Positions 36,065-45,198 of a stretch of DNA of 55,253 nt are shown here, piece by piece (position 1 is the first letter of the stretch; every line of letters starts with the position of its first letter). The notes beneath the pieces are model-generated. The model worked only from the letters and a program-made list of their open reading frames with translations, searched no databases and was not told the origin of the DNA. The position numbers and the translations under genes were made by a program. This DNA comes from Pseudomonadota bacterium (GTDB taxonomy: Bacteria; Pseudomonadota; Gammaproteobacteria; Burkholderiales; Burkholderiaceae_C), in the NCBI GenBank assembly GCA_021805825.1, contig JAJZEC010000019.1:1-55253 (forward strand), written 5' to 3'.

Positions 36065-37214
36065 GATCGGCGGCCGCTAGCGCCCCGCCGCGCATCGCAG
36101 CCACTTCGGCGGTCATGTCGATGGCCGCCGGGCACCAGGTGATGCAGCGCCCGCAGCCCACGCACCCGGCGGTGCCGAAGGCGTCGATCCAGTGCGCCAG
36201 CTTGTGGCTGAGCCAGTGGCGGTAGCGCGCCGCCAGTTCGTGGCGCACATTGCCCGCGTGCAGGTGGCTGAAGTCCGGGGCGAAGCAGGAATCCCAGCGC
36301 ATTTCCCGCGAGGCCTCCCGCAGCGCGAGGTCGCCGTGGTCGTCGACGCGGGTGCAGAAGCAGGTCGGGCAGGCCATCGTGCAGTTGCCGCACCCCAGGC
36401 AGCGGCTCGCGATGGCCTGCCAGTGGGGATGCCCGGGGTTGTCCTGCAGCCACTGCCGCAGGCCGTCGGTGTCCAGTCGCCTGTCGATCGCATCGCGCGC
36501 CTGCTGCACGCGCCGCGCCGCGGTCTCGCATTGCGCCGCGGTGGCCTGCCTGTGGGCGATGCCTTGCAGCAATTGCGCGCCGTTCTGGCTGCCGACCTCT
36601 GCGACGAAGGCGCCGGCTCCGTCCGTGGCGATTTCGGTGAGCGCGAGGTCGAAGCCCGAGGTGGCGCGCGGGTCGCCTCCCATCGAGGTGCAGAAGCAGT
36701 TGGCCGACGGGTCGGTGCAGTGCACGGCGACGACCACGCAGGAGGCCCGGCGCGTCGCGTAGCCGGGGTCGGCATAGGCACCGTCGCGCAGCACGCGATC
36801 CTGGATGCGCAGCGCATGCAGGTCGCAGGCGCGCAGCCCGAGCAGCGCCAGCGCGCCTTGCCTGTGCGTCGCGGGATCGTCGAAATGCAGGCTGCCGTCG
36901 GCGTCGCGACGCATGCGCCACAGCGTCTGCCGCGGCGGATGCATCCAGGACTTGGCCGAATCCGGCCCGACGGCGTAGCCGAACAGGGCCTCGTCGCCGC
37001 GCCGCCGCAGGCGGTAGCTGGCAGGCTGCTGGAAGTCGCCCCAGCCTGCCGGCAGGTCGCGCACCTGGCGCAGCTCGCCGAGCACCACCGCGCCGTCGCG
37101 CAGCGTGGGCCCGAGAACCTGGCGGCCTGCGCCACGCAGAGCGTCGATCAGCTGCTGCAGCCCCTGCGCGTCGATCAGCGCCGCGGGCGGCGCGGTGCCG
37201 GCGGGCTGGCTCAT
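36051..37214 (-). CDS. Hydrogenase beta subunit, 4Fe-4S electron-transfer protein
   Basis: The 387-residue protein has a long N-terminal domain and two ferredoxin-like clusters near the C-terminus: [16 protein letters not shown] starting at Cys272 and [12 protein letters not shown] starting at Cys351. This matches the HydB/anaerobic sulfite reductase A-like subunit of group 3b hydrogenases, which carries electrons between the delta subunit and the flavin subunit. ATG 37214 overlaps the HupK-like stop (ATGA). Confidence 0.9.
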   Translation of the reverse strand: MSQPAGTAPPAALIDAQGLQQLIDALRGAGRQVLGPTLRDGAVVLGELRQVRDLPAGWGDFQQPASYRLRRRGDEALFGYAVGPDSAKSWMHPPRQTLWRMRRDADGSLHFDDPATHRQGALALLGLRACDLHALRIQDRVLRDGAYADPGYATRRASCVVVAVHCTDPSANCFCTSMGGDPRATSGFDLALTEIATDGAGAFVAEVGSQNGAQLLQGIAHRQATAAQCETAARRVQQARDAIDRRLDTDGLRQWLQDNPGHPHWQAIASRCLGCGNCTMACPTCFCTRVDDHGDLALREASREMRWDSCFAPDFSHLHAGNVRHELAARYRHWLSHKLAHWIDAFGTAGCVGCGRCITWCPAAIDMTAEVAAMRGGALAAADHVER

Positions 37215-38374
37215 GCCTTGCCCCCTCTTGGCGCGCCCGCACCGCCGGCCTCGCCTTCGTCGACCACGCACTGGCTGCTCACGCAGGGGTCGGCCGCATG
37301 CACCGCCAGGCGCGCGAGCTCGGCGCGCCGGGATGTCGGCAATGGCGCCGGAATGGCCTGCAGCAAGGTGGCGGCCGCGCCGCGGGGATGGAAATTCCAC
37401 TCCGTGGGCGCCACCGCACGCCAGCGCGCGACGCTGCCGTCGGGCGCCATGGCGATGCGGTGCAGCAGGCTGCCGCGCGAGGTTTCGACGCAGGCGATGC
37501 CCGGCGCGCTGCGCAGCAGGCCGTACCACGGGTCGTCTCGTGCGTCGGGCCCGCCTTCGATGGCCTGCGCCAGTTCGCGCAACCGCGCCGCGTAGCGCGC
37601 CAGCAGCGGCCGCCCGCGCGCCTGCAGATCGGCCAGCAGCGGCGCGCCGCACTGGCGTGCCCAGGCGCCGGTCTGCCGGCACGCGCCGTCGATTTCGGGC
37701 TGGCGGACGAAATCATCGGCGCGCGCCGCGTCCAGCCGCTGCGCGGCCCGCGGCAGGTCGATGACGCCCAGCGGCGCCACTTCCGCCAGCGGCAGCAGCG
37801 CAGGCTGCCGCGCCACATGCAGCAGCATCGCGGCCGCCGGGCGCTGCGCGGCGTGGGCGCGTGCCCAGCGCAGCAGCGCAGCGGTGTCGGGCAGATCCAG
37901 GAAGGCCTGCGTGGCCATGCCCAGGGTATGCTCCTCGACCAGTCGCCGGGCCGCAGCCGGATCGGCGTCGAGGTCGGCGCAGGCCTGCAACAGGCCTGTG
38001 GGCAGGCTCGCCTGCGGGTTGCGCCCGAGCAGCAGCGGCCAGTCCAGATACACCCGCAGCAGGTGCTCGCGCAGGTTTTCCGCGCGCAGTTCGGCGCGCC
38101 CGGCGGGCGAGGCGATGCCCAGCGCCGCGGCAGCCGCTGCCTGGTGTGCGCGGACGCAGACGCCGAACAGACGCGGCAGTCCTGCCACCGCCTGCACGGC
38201 GGATCGTCCTTCGAAGCAGCCCACCGCGTGGGTCGGCCGCGACGACAGCAGTTCGACGCGCGAGCCCGGGTCTGCGCGCTGCAGCAGCACGCGAATGCTT
38301 CCGGCGGCGCTCTCGATGCCGGGCGCGGGCCTGCCGGCGGTCTGGGGGGCGGGCGCAATCATGAGGGCGATCAT
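37211..38374 (-). CDS. HupK/HoxV-like degenerate [NiFe]-hydrogenase large-subunit paralogue
   Basis: The 387-residue protein aligns in outline with hydrogenase large subunits but has lost metal ligands. The N-terminal RxCGxC position reads LFGVCVRAHQ (only Cys73), and the C-terminal motif reads DPCVSSQC (362-369) without the histidine. This pattern fits HupK/HoxV scaffold proteins proposed to assist assembly of the iron cofactor on uptake hydrogenases. It is first in the operon and overlaps the beta gene by 4 bases. An alternative reading is a structural or regulatory subunit without catalysis. The start could also be ATG 38362. Confidence 0.7.
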   Translation of the reverse strand: MIALMIAPAPQTAGRPAPGIESAAGSIRVLLQRADPGSRVELLSSRPTHAVGCFEGRSAVQAVAGLPRLFGVCVRAHQAAAAAALGIASPAGRAELRAENLREHLLRVYLDWPLLLGRNPQASLPTGLLQACADLDADPAAARRLVEEHTLGMATQAFLDLPDTAALLRWARAHAAQRPAAAMLLHVARQPALLPLAEVAPLGVIDLPRAAQRLDAARADDFVRQPEIDGACRQTGAWARQCGAPLLADLQARGRPLLARYAARLRELAQAIEGGPDARDDPWYGLLRSAPGIACVETSRGSLLHRIAMAPDGSVARWRAVAPTEWNFHPRGAAATLLQAIPAPLPTSRRAELARLAVHAADPCVSSQCVVDEGEAGGAGAPRGGKA

Positions 38375-38522
38375 CTGCCAGCAGCGTGCTACCGACCATG
38401 ATGCAACGCAAAGCCCGGATCAATGGTTGCCTTCGCCCCCATTCCCCGCTTTCCCCTCGGATGCACCCATGATCGAATAGCGGCGTAGGCTGAGCCGCCG
38501 CGCAGCCCGTCGATCCTCCCGC

Positions 38523-40286
38523 ATGTCCTCCCCGCCCGATCTTCCACTGACGCCTTCCCGCGACCCCCGTGCCCGCGCCTGGCTGCAATCCTTCGTGCCC
38601 GGCTTGCGGGCGCCGTTGCGCGGCGCCGTCGCGCTGGCCAGCGTGTCCGGCGTGCTGGTGGTGGCGCAGGCGCTGGTGCTCGCACGGGTGGGCGCGGCCG
38701 CCGTCGACGGGCGTTTCGAAGCCGCGGCGCAGTTGCCGTGGCTGCTGGCTTTGCTGCCGCTGTTCGCGCTGCGCTTCCTGCTCGTGCGGGCTGCCGAGCG
38801 TGTGGCCTTCGGCGCCGGCGCCGCGTTGCGCCAGCGCCTGCGCGTCGATCTGCTGCGCCGGTTGCAGGCCATGGGGACGCCGTGGTTGCAGCAGCAGCAG
38901 CGCGGCGACCTGCTCAATACCCTGGTCAATGGCATCGAGGCGCTGGAAGCGTATTTCGCGCGCTACCTGCCGGCCGCGCGCACCACCGCGCTGGTGCCGG
39001 CCGCGATCCTCGTGGCGGTGGCCTTCGTCGACCGCCAGTCGGCCGCCATCCTGTTGTGCACCGCTCCGCTGATTCCGCTGTTCATGTGGCTGATCGGGCG
39101 CGGTGCCGAGGACTTGAACCAGCAGCAGTGGCTGCGCCTGGCGCGCCTGTCGGCACGCTTCCTCGATGCCCTGCAGGGCTTGAGCACCCTGCGCCTGCTG
39201 GGGGCGAGCCGGCGCGAGGCTGCGGTGGTGGAGCAGGTTTCGGAGGACTATCGCGCGGCCACCATGCGCGTGCTGCGGGTGGCTTTCCTGTCCGCGGTGG
39301 TGCTGGAATTCCTGGCCACGCTGAGCATCGCCATGATCGCCGTGTGGATCGGTTTCCGGCTGTTGTGGGGGCAGATGCACTTCGCGCAGGGCTTTTTCGT
39401 GCTGCTGCTGGCGCCGGAGTACTACGCCCCGCTGCGCGCGCTGGGCGGTGTCTACCACCTGCGCATGGACGCGCTGGCCGCGGCGCAGCGCATGCACGCG
39501 CTGTTCGAGCTGGAGCCCGAGCCAGCGCGCCAGGGGCTGGTTCTGCCGCCCCGGCATGCGCCGGGGATCGTGCTGCGCGACGTGCACTACCGGCATGAGG
39601 ACGGTCGCCAGGCCCTGTGCGGCTGCGACCTGCGGATCGCGCCGGGGCAGGTGACCGCGCTGGTCGGCGCCAGCGGCGCCGGCAAGAGCAGTCTGCTGCA
39701 CCTGTTGCTCGGGGGATCCGCGCCGCAGCGCGGGAGCATCGAGATCGACGGCCGCGATCTCGGCGCCTTCGACTCCCGCCAATGGTTGCAGCAACTGGTG
39801 CTGCTTCCGCAACGCCCGCGGCTGTTCGCCGCCAGCATCGCCGACAACCTGCGGCTGGCCAGGCCCGATGCCGATACGGCAGCCTTGCGCGAGGCGCTGC
39901 GCATGGCCTGTGCCGACGAATTCGTTGATCGCCTTGCGCAGGGCCTGGACACCCTGGTCGGCGAGCGCGGCGCCGGGCTGTCGCAGGGCCAGCAGCAGCG
40001 CCTGGCACTGGCACGCCTGCTGCTGCGCGACCCCGCGCTGGTGCTGCTCGACGAGCCCACCGCCAGCCTCGACGGCGTCCTGCAGCAGCGCCTGCTGCCA
40101 TCGCTGGCATCATGGCTGCGTGGGCGCACCGTGCTGCTGGTGGCGCATCGCCTGCGCACCCTGGATCTGGCGCAGCAGGTCGTCGTGCTGGATCGCGGCC
40201 GGGTCGTCGAACAGGGAACGGCGCAGCAGCTGGCCGCTGCCGGTGGCGCTTTCGCGCGCCTGCTGCGCGCGCAGGAGCTGGCATGA
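38523..40286 (+). CDS. cydD: Cysteine/glutathione ABC exporter subunit CydD
   Basis: The 587-residue fused ABC exporter half-transporter has six helices, then an ATPase with Walker A GASGAGKSSL, signature LSQGQQQRLALAR and Walker B LVLLDEPTASLD. CydDC exports reductant thiols and is required for cytochrome bd assembly. It overlaps cydC by 4 bases (ATGA) and is convergent with the cydAB genes. No clear ribosome-binding site precedes ATG 38523. Confidence 0.92.
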   Translation: MSSPPDLPLTPSRDPRARAWLQSFVPGLRAPLRGAVALASVSGVLVVAQALVLARVGAAAVDGRFEAAAQLPWLLALLPLFALRFLLVRAAERVAFGAGAALRQRLRVDLLRRLQAMGTPWLQQQQRGDLLNTLVNGIEALEAYFARYLPAARTTALVPAAILVAVAFVDRQSAAILLCTAPLIPLFMWLIGRGAEDLNQQQWLRLARLSARFLDALQGLSTLRLLGASRREAAVVEQVSEDYRAATMRVLRVAFLSAVVLEFLATLSIAMIAVWIGFRLLWGQMHFAQGFFVLLLAPEYYAPLRALGGVYHLRMDALAAAQRMHALFELEPEPARQGLVLPPRHAPGIVLRDVHYRHEDGRQALCGCDLRIAPGQVTALVGASGAGKSSLLHLLLGGSAPQRGSIEIDGRDLGAFDSRQWLQQLVLLPQRPRLFAASIADNLRLARPDADTAALREALRMACADEFVDRLAQGLDTLVGERGAGLSQGQQQRLALARLLLRDPALVLLDEPTASLDGVLQQRLLPSLASWLRGRTVLLVAHRLRTLDLAQQVVVLDRGRVVEQGTAQQLAAAGGAFARLLRAQELA

Positions 40287-42013
40287 GCACGCGCCCGGGG
40301 TCTTCGTCCGCCGACCTGGCACGGCTGGTGCGTCTGCTCGGCGGGCAGCGGCGCTGGATGCTGGGCGGTGCCGCGGTGGCCTTGCTCGCGCTGGTGGCCA
40401 ACGTCGCGCTGCTGGCGGTGTCGGGCTGGTTCATCGCCGCGATGGCGGTCGCCGGCGCGGCCGCGGCGGCGATCAACTATTTCACCCCGGCAGCGCTGAT
40501 CCGCCTGCTGGCCATCCTGCGCACCGGCGGGCGCTACGCCGAACGGCTGCTCACCCACGAAGCGACCTTTCGCATCCTGTCGCGGCTGCGGCTGTGGCTG
40601 TACCTGGCGATCGAGCCGCTGGCGCCGGCACGCCTGGATCTGCTGCACAGCAGCGACCTGCTGTCGCGCCTGCAGGCCGACGTCGATACCCTGAACCAGG
40701 CCTACCTGCGGCTGTTGCTGCCGGTCGTGGTAGCCCTGGTGGCCCTGCCGACGATGCTCGCGGTGGCGGCCTGGTTCAGCCCGGCGCTGGCTCTGGTGCT
40801 GCTGGGCTGGCTGCTGCTCGCCGGCCTGCTCGTTCCCTGGTGGGCATGGCGGCGCGGTCGCGGCGCGGCGGTCGCTGCGCTGCAACTGCGCAACGACTTG
40901 CGCATCGAGCTTGCCGATGCCCTCGCAGGGGCTCTGGAATTGCGGTTGTTCGGCGCAGAGCAGCGTTGGCTGCAGCGCGTGGACCAGGCCAGCGCCGCGC
41001 TGTTGCGGGAGCAGCGTCGACTCAGCGATCTGTCGGGAGCCGCCGCGGCCGCGGTCGGTCTGTGCGCCAACCTGGCGCTGGCCAGTGCGCTGGCCATCGC
41101 CGCCTTCGCGGTGGCCGAGGCGCGGCTACCCGGCCCGCTGCTGCCGATGCTCGGGCTGTTCGCCCTCGGCGTGTTCGAGGCGGTGGCGCCGCTGTCGCCG
41201 GCCTTCGTGCTGCTCGGCGAGGTGCTGGCCGCGGCGCGCCGGGTCTTCGAGTTGGTCGACATGCCGCCGGCGGTGCGCGAACCCGAGGTGGCGCAGCCCT
41301 TGCCGGCATCGCCGGATCTGCGCGTCGAGGGCCTGCGCATGCGCTACGGCCCCGGGCAGCCCTGGGTGCTCGACGGTGTCGGGCTGCATCTGGCCCCCGG
41401 CTCGCGGCTGGCGCTGCTCGGCGCCAGCGGCGCCGGCAAGACCAGCCTGCTGCAGGTGCTGACCCGGCTGCGCGACTACGAGCAGGGCAGCGTGCTCCTG
41501 GGTGGCAGCGAATTGCGCGCGCTGCGCGGCGACGACGTGCGCGCGCGCTGCGCGGTGGTCGCGCAGGATGACTACCTGTTCCATGGCAGCGTGCTCGACA
41601 ACCTGCTGCTGGCCAAGCCGCAGGCTAGCGCCGCGCAGATCGAGGCGGCCTGCCGTGCGGCGCGGCTGCACGACGAGATCGTCAGCTTTCCCGCCGGATA
41701 CCACACCCAGCTGGGGGAGGGTGGGGCGCTGCTGTCCGGCGGCCAGGCCCGGCGGCTGGCCGTGGCACGGGCGCTGCTCAAGGATGCGCCCCTGCTGCTG
41801 CTCGACGAGCCGGCCGAGGCGCTCGACGCGACCACCCAGCGCCAGCTCTACGAGGCGCTGGGCGAGGCCATGCGCGGGCGTACGGTGCTGCTGATCACCC
41901 ACCGCCTGGGCTCGCTGGCCGAACTGGTCGACGAGGTGGCGCTGCTGCGCGACGGGCGCATCGCCTGGCGCGGGCCGGTCGCCGCCTGGCGCGAGGCGGC
42001 GCTGCCGGCCTGA
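40283..42013 (+). CDS. cydC: Cysteine/glutathione ABC exporter subunit CydC
   Basis: The 576-residue second half-transporter has six helices with the CydC-like RTGGRYAERLLTHEATFRIL loop, then Walker A GASGAGKTSL, signature LSGGQARRLAVAR and Walker B LLLLDEPAEALD (the usual T of DEPT is A). It pairs with CydD. A hairpin follows its stop, shared with the converging cydX. Confidence 0.92.
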   Translation: MSTRPGSSSADLARLVRLLGGQRRWMLGGAAVALLALVANVALLAVSGWFIAAMAVAGAAAAAINYFTPAALIRLLAILRTGGRYAERLLTHEATFRILSRLRLWLYLAIEPLAPARLDLLHSSDLLSRLQADVDTLNQAYLRLLLPVVVALVALPTMLAVAAWFSPALALVLLGWLLLAGLLVPWWAWRRGRGAAVAALQLRNDLRIELADALAGALELRLFGAEQRWLQRVDQASAALLREQRRLSDLSGAAAAAVGLCANLALASALAIAAFAVAEARLPGPLLPMLGLFALGVFEAVAPLSPAFVLLGEVLAAARRVFELVDMPPAVREPEVAQPLPASPDLRVEGLRMRYGPGQPWVLDGVGLHLAPGSRLALLGASGAGKTSLLQVLTRLRDYEQGSVLLGGSELRALRGDDVRARCAVVAQDDYLFHGSVLDNLLLAKPQASAAQIEAACRAARLHDEIVSFPAGYHTQLGEGGALLSGGQARRLAVARALLKDAPLLLLDEPAEALDATTQRQLYEALGEAMRGRTVLLITHRLGSLAELVDEVALLRDGRIAWRGPVAAWREAALPA

Positions 42014-42031
42014 GCCGACGCGGCGTCGGCT
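42013..42031. terminator. Palindromic hairpin between convergent cydC and cydX
   Basis: A nearly perfect palindrome AGCCGACGC-G-GCGTCGGCT fills the 18 bases between the two stop codons. It can fold as an 8-bp stem on either transcript and probably terminates both cyd units. Confidence 0.6.
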
Positions 42032-42223
42032 TCAGCGCGCCTGATCCTGCTCGGCTTCCTGCGCGTCGAACCAGGCGCCGCCGGCTGCGGCCACCAGTAC
42101 CAGCATCACCGTGCCGACGAGCCAGGCGAAGTACCAGGGGGCGTAGTCGCCGAGCACCACCCCGAGCAGGATGGCAAGCAGCGCGACCAGCAGGTAGACG
42201 AAGAACTGCAGCCAGAGGTTCAT
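42032..42223 (-). CDS. cydX: CydX-type cytochrome bd small subunit with extra N-terminal helix
   Basis: The 63-residue protein has a C-terminal half (WYFAWLVGTVMLVLVAAA, then an acidic tail) that matches CydX/YbgT, the small subunit that stabilises the haem pocket of cytochrome bd. Typical CydX is about 37 residues and begins MWYFAW. Here an additional hydrophobic helix of about 24 residues precedes it, and the W of WYFAW follows Pro rather than an initiator Met. GGAG six bases before ATG 42223 supports the long form. It follows cydB by 21 bases. Confidence 0.8.
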   Translation of the reverse strand: MNLWLQFFVYLLVALLAILLGVVLGDYAPWYFAWLVGTVMLVLVAAAGGAWFDAQEAEQDQAR

Positions 42224-42244
42224 GATGGGCTCCGTGGGGCTGGT

Positions 42245-43378
42245 TCAGTACGCATGTTCATCGTGCTCGATTTCGCGCGCATCGACGACTCCGCGCATCA
42301 CCCAGAAGGCCCAGCTGGTGTACCAGAGGATCAGGGGGACGAACACCGCGGCGAAGCCCGTCATCCACAGCAAGGTGGTACGGCTGGACGCCGCGTTCCA
42401 CAGCGTCAGGCTTTGCGAGGGGTCGCTGCTCGAAGGCATCATGAACGGGAACAGGGCCACCCCGGCGGTGCCGATGACTCCGATCCAGGCCAGCGCCCCG
42501 CTCCACCAGGCCAGAACGGGCGCGCGCCGGCGCAGCGCGAACAGCGCCAGCAGCATGCCCGCGTAGCCGAGCAGGGGAATCAGCCAGAGCAGCGCATGGG
42601 CGTGGAAATTCGTCAGCCACGCTCCGTGCTGCAGCGCCACGGTCTGCTGCAACGGCGTCTGCGCAGCCGCCGCTGCCGGAGCCCGCTGCAGCAGGTAGCC
42701 GGGCATCGCCGCGACCCAGGCACCGCACACGCTGAACAGCAGCAGCGCCAGCAGCAGCGCCAGGCTGGCCGCGGCGCGTGCGCGCTCGGCCACCGCGCCG
42801 CCAGCGCGCCCCATCAGCATCGAGGCGCCCATGTGGATGGACAGCGCCAGCGACAGCAGGCCGCACAGCACCGCGAAGGGGTTGAGCAGGGTGATGAAGC
42901 TGCCCGTGTAGTACGAGCGCAGATCCCAGGCGAAGTGGAAGGGCACGCCGCGCAGCATGTTGCCGACGGCCGCGCCGTAGACGATCATCGGCACCGCGCC
43001 GCTGACCAGCAACGCCCAGTCCCAGACGTTGCGCCACTGGGGTGAGGCGATCTTGCTGCGGTACTCGAAACCCAGCGGCCGGACGATCATCGTCCACAGC
43101 AACAGCAGCATCACGATGTACAGGCCGGAGAACGCGGTCGCGTAGATCAGCGGAAAGGCCGCGAAGATCGCTCCGCCGCCGAGGATGAACCAGACCTGGT
43201 TGCCATCCCAGTGCGGGCCGATGGCGTTCAGGCAGACGCGGCGCTCGCTGTCCGTGCGGCCGACGAAGCGCAGCAGCGTGCCCACGCCCATGTCCATGCC
43301 GACCATGATCGCCAGGCCCATCAACAGCACGCCCAGCAGCAGCCACCACAGCAGCTTGAGTGCGAAGTACAGATCCAT
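42245..43378 (-). CDS. cydB: Cytochrome bd ubiquinol oxidase subunit II
   Basis: The 377-residue membrane protein has about nine helices, the N-terminal LKLLWWLLLGVLLMGLAIM, GPHWDGNQVWFI and a C-terminal SNLT-like LTLWNAASSRTTL. It forms the core with CydA. It starts three bases after the cydA stop. It is a genuine CydB rather than an AppB/CioB by general length and layout, though that distinction is soft. Confidence 0.94.
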   Translation of the reverse strand: MDLYFALKLLWWLLLGVLLMGLAIMVGMDMGVGTLLRFVGRTDSERRVCLNAIGPHWDGNQVWFILGGGAIFAAFPLIYATAFSGLYIVMLLLLWTMIVRPLGFEYRSKIASPQWRNVWDWALLVSGAVPMIVYGAAVGNMLRGVPFHFAWDLRSYYTGSFITLLNPFAVLCGLLSLALSIHMGASMLMGRAGGAVAERARAAASLALLLALLLFSVCGAWVAAMPGYLLQRAPAAAAAQTPLQQTVALQHGAWLTNFHAHALLWLIPLLGYAGMLLALFALRRRAPVLAWWSGALAWIGVIGTAGVALFPFMMPSSSDPSQSLTLWNAASSRTTLLWMTGFAAVFVPLILWYTSWAFWVMRGVVDAREIEHDEHAY

Positions 43379-43381
43379 GGC

Positions 43382-44986
43382 TCAGTCCTCCTTGCGCATC
43401 ATGGCCCCGACGGTGGCCAGGCCGCCGCCGTACAGGGGGTGCAGCGGCCCCGAACCGCCGCCGGCCGGCTGCGGGCCCTGGCGGACGAAGCGCAGCATCA
43501 GGTACATCTCCACTGCGATGAACACGGTGTACAGGGTGACGAAGCCGCCCAGCGAGAACACCATGTAGCCCACGCTGTGGGTGGATGCGCTCATCCAGGT
43601 CGGCAGCAGGCCGTAGACGGTCCACGGCTGGCGCCCGACCTCGGCGGTGATCCATCCCATTTCGCAGGCCAGCCAGGGCACCGGGATCATCCACGGCGCG
43701 AGCCTGAGGAACCAGCGCTGACGCTGCACTTCGTTGCGCAGGCTGTACAGGGTCGCCAGCACGAAGAAGGCCAGCATCAGCAGCCCGAAGCCGACCATCA
43801 GGCGGAAGGCCCAGAACTCGGCGAACACATCGGGGATGCTGTCCCAGGCGGCTTGCTGCACATCCTGCGGCGTGGCCCTGGACACATCGCCGCCGGGGGC
43901 GAAGCGCTGCAGCAGGAAGCCGTAGCCCAGATCCTTCTGGTGGGCATCGAACTGCGCCAGCGCGGCGGCGTCCTGCGGATCCCGGCTCAGCACCCGCAGC
44001 GCCTGCACCGCCGGGATGCCGTTGCGGATGCGCTGCGCGTTGTCGGCGACGATCTGGTCGATTCCAGGAACCTGCTGGTCCAGGGTATGGGTCAGCAGCG
44101 GAGTCAGCACAAAGGGGATCTGCAGCGCGAACAGGTTGCGGTGCTGGCTCTGCGAAGGCCAGGCGATCACATGGAAGGGCGCCGGGGCCTTCTCGGTGAC
44201 CCACATGGCCTCCATCGCAGCCAGCTTCGCGGGCTGCGCGTGGGCGCCGACGAAGCCCAGCGCATCGCCCAGGGTGATCACCCCGGCGGTGGCCAGCACC
44301 CCGAACAGTGCGGCGACGCGGAAGGAACGCTTGGCCAGTTCCATATGGCGCCCGCGCGCCATGTACCAGGCGCTGATGCCGCAGACGAAGATCGCCGCGG
44401 TGACGTAGCCGGCGATGCTGGTGTGCACGAACTTGGCCTGTGCGTCGGGGCTGAAGATCAGCGCCGGCAGGCTGCCCAGTTCCATGCGCATGGTCACCGG
44501 GTTGAAGTGCGCGCCCTGCGGATCCTGCATGAAGCCGTTGGCGACCAGGATCCACAGCGCCGACAGGTTCGAGCCCAGCGCCACCAGGTAGGTCACGAAC
44601 AGGTGCTGCACCTTGCTCAGGCGCTTCCAGCCGAAGACCATCAGCCCGATGAAGGTCGACTCCATGAAGAAGGCCATCAGGCCTTCGATGGCCAGCGGCG
44701 CGCCGAAGATGTCCCCGACGAATCCCGAGTAGAAGGACCAGTTGGTTCCGAACTCGAATTCCATGGTCAGCCCGGTGGCCACGCCGAGGGCGAAGTTGAT
44801 GAGGAAGAGCTTGCCCCAGAAATCGACCATCTGGCGGTAGATGGGCTTGCCGGTGGTGACGTAGACGGTCTCCATCGCCGCGAGCATGAAGCTCATGCCC
44901 AGCGTCAGCGGCACGAACAGGAAGTGGTAGAGCGCGGTGGCGGCGAACTGCCAGCGCGATAAGGCGACAACCGTGGCGTCGATCAT
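43382..44986 (-). CDS. cydA: Cytochrome bd ubiquinol oxidase subunit I
   Basis: The 534-residue protein has His21 near the N-terminus as a haem ligand (LYHFLFVPLTLGMSF), the quinol-oxidase GRQPWTVYGLLPT motif and a long Q-loop comparable with the E. coli long-form enzyme. The oxidase reduces oxygen with quinol at high affinity, suiting microaerobic life. ATG 44986 has GGGAGA upstream; the longer frame lacks family similarity. It is the first gene of cydABX. Confidence 0.95.
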   Translation of the reverse strand: MIDATVVALSRWQFAATALYHFLFVPLTLGMSFMLAAMETVYVTTGKPIYRQMVDFWGKLFLINFALGVATGLTMEFEFGTNWSFYSGFVGDIFGAPLAIEGLMAFFMESTFIGLMVFGWKRLSKVQHLFVTYLVALGSNLSALWILVANGFMQDPQGAHFNPVTMRMELGSLPALIFSPDAQAKFVHTSIAGYVTAAIFVCGISAWYMARGRHMELAKRSFRVAALFGVLATAGVITLGDALGFVGAHAQPAKLAAMEAMWVTEKAPAPFHVIAWPSQSQHRNLFALQIPFVLTPLLTHTLDQQVPGIDQIVADNAQRIRNGIPAVQALRVLSRDPQDAAALAQFDAHQKDLGYGFLLQRFAPGGDVSRATPQDVQQAAWDSIPDVFAEFWAFRLMVGFGLLMLAFFVLATLYSLRNEVQRQRWFLRLAPWMIPVPWLACEMGWITAEVGRQPWTVYGLLPTWMSASTHSVGYMVFSLGGFVTLYTVFIAVEMYLMLRFVRQGPQPAGGGSGPLHPLYGGGLATVGAMMRKED

Positions 44987-45064
44987 GGAATCTCCCGGGC
45001 GCGAACGGGGTTCGCGGTGCGCGCGCGACGCTGCGAGTCCCAGACGCCGCTTACAAAAACGAAC

Positions 45065-45088
45065 ATACGTATCCGATCCGGAATGGAT
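45065..45088. promoter_or_regulatory. Palindromic elements in the cydA / methyltransferase divergent region
   Basis: ATACGTAT (45065-45072), an 8-base perfect palindrome, overlaps ATCCGATCCGGAATGGAT (45071-45088), an imperfect palindrome with seven of nine pairs matched. They lie 79-102 bases upstream of the cydA ATG and 111-134 upstream of the divergent methyltransferase ATG. A regulator site is possible. I see no clean FNR box (TTGAT-N4-ATCAA). Confidence 0.3.
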
Positions 45089-45198
45089 GTTGACGAACCG
45101 CAAATTCGTGCGCGAGCAACCAGTGGCGACGCATTCCTTCGATGCCGGCTAGAGTATCGACCGGACAATCCTTCCCCTTCGAACCCTTGTTGCGCACC

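Noticed and set aside
38375-38522. FNR-type box between the hydrogenase operon and cydD
   Set aside because: TGAT and ATCA half-sites are present but far too widely spaced for TTGAT-N4-ATCAA.
38523-42013. CydDC considered as a generic multidrug or lipid ABC exporter
   Set aside because: The overlapping pair, the CydC-type RTGGRYAERLLTHE loop and direct convergence with cydABX identify it as CydDC.
42000-42040. Palindrome at the cydC/cydX junction as an operator
   Set aside because: It lies exactly between two convergent stop codons, so a shared terminator is the simpler explanation.
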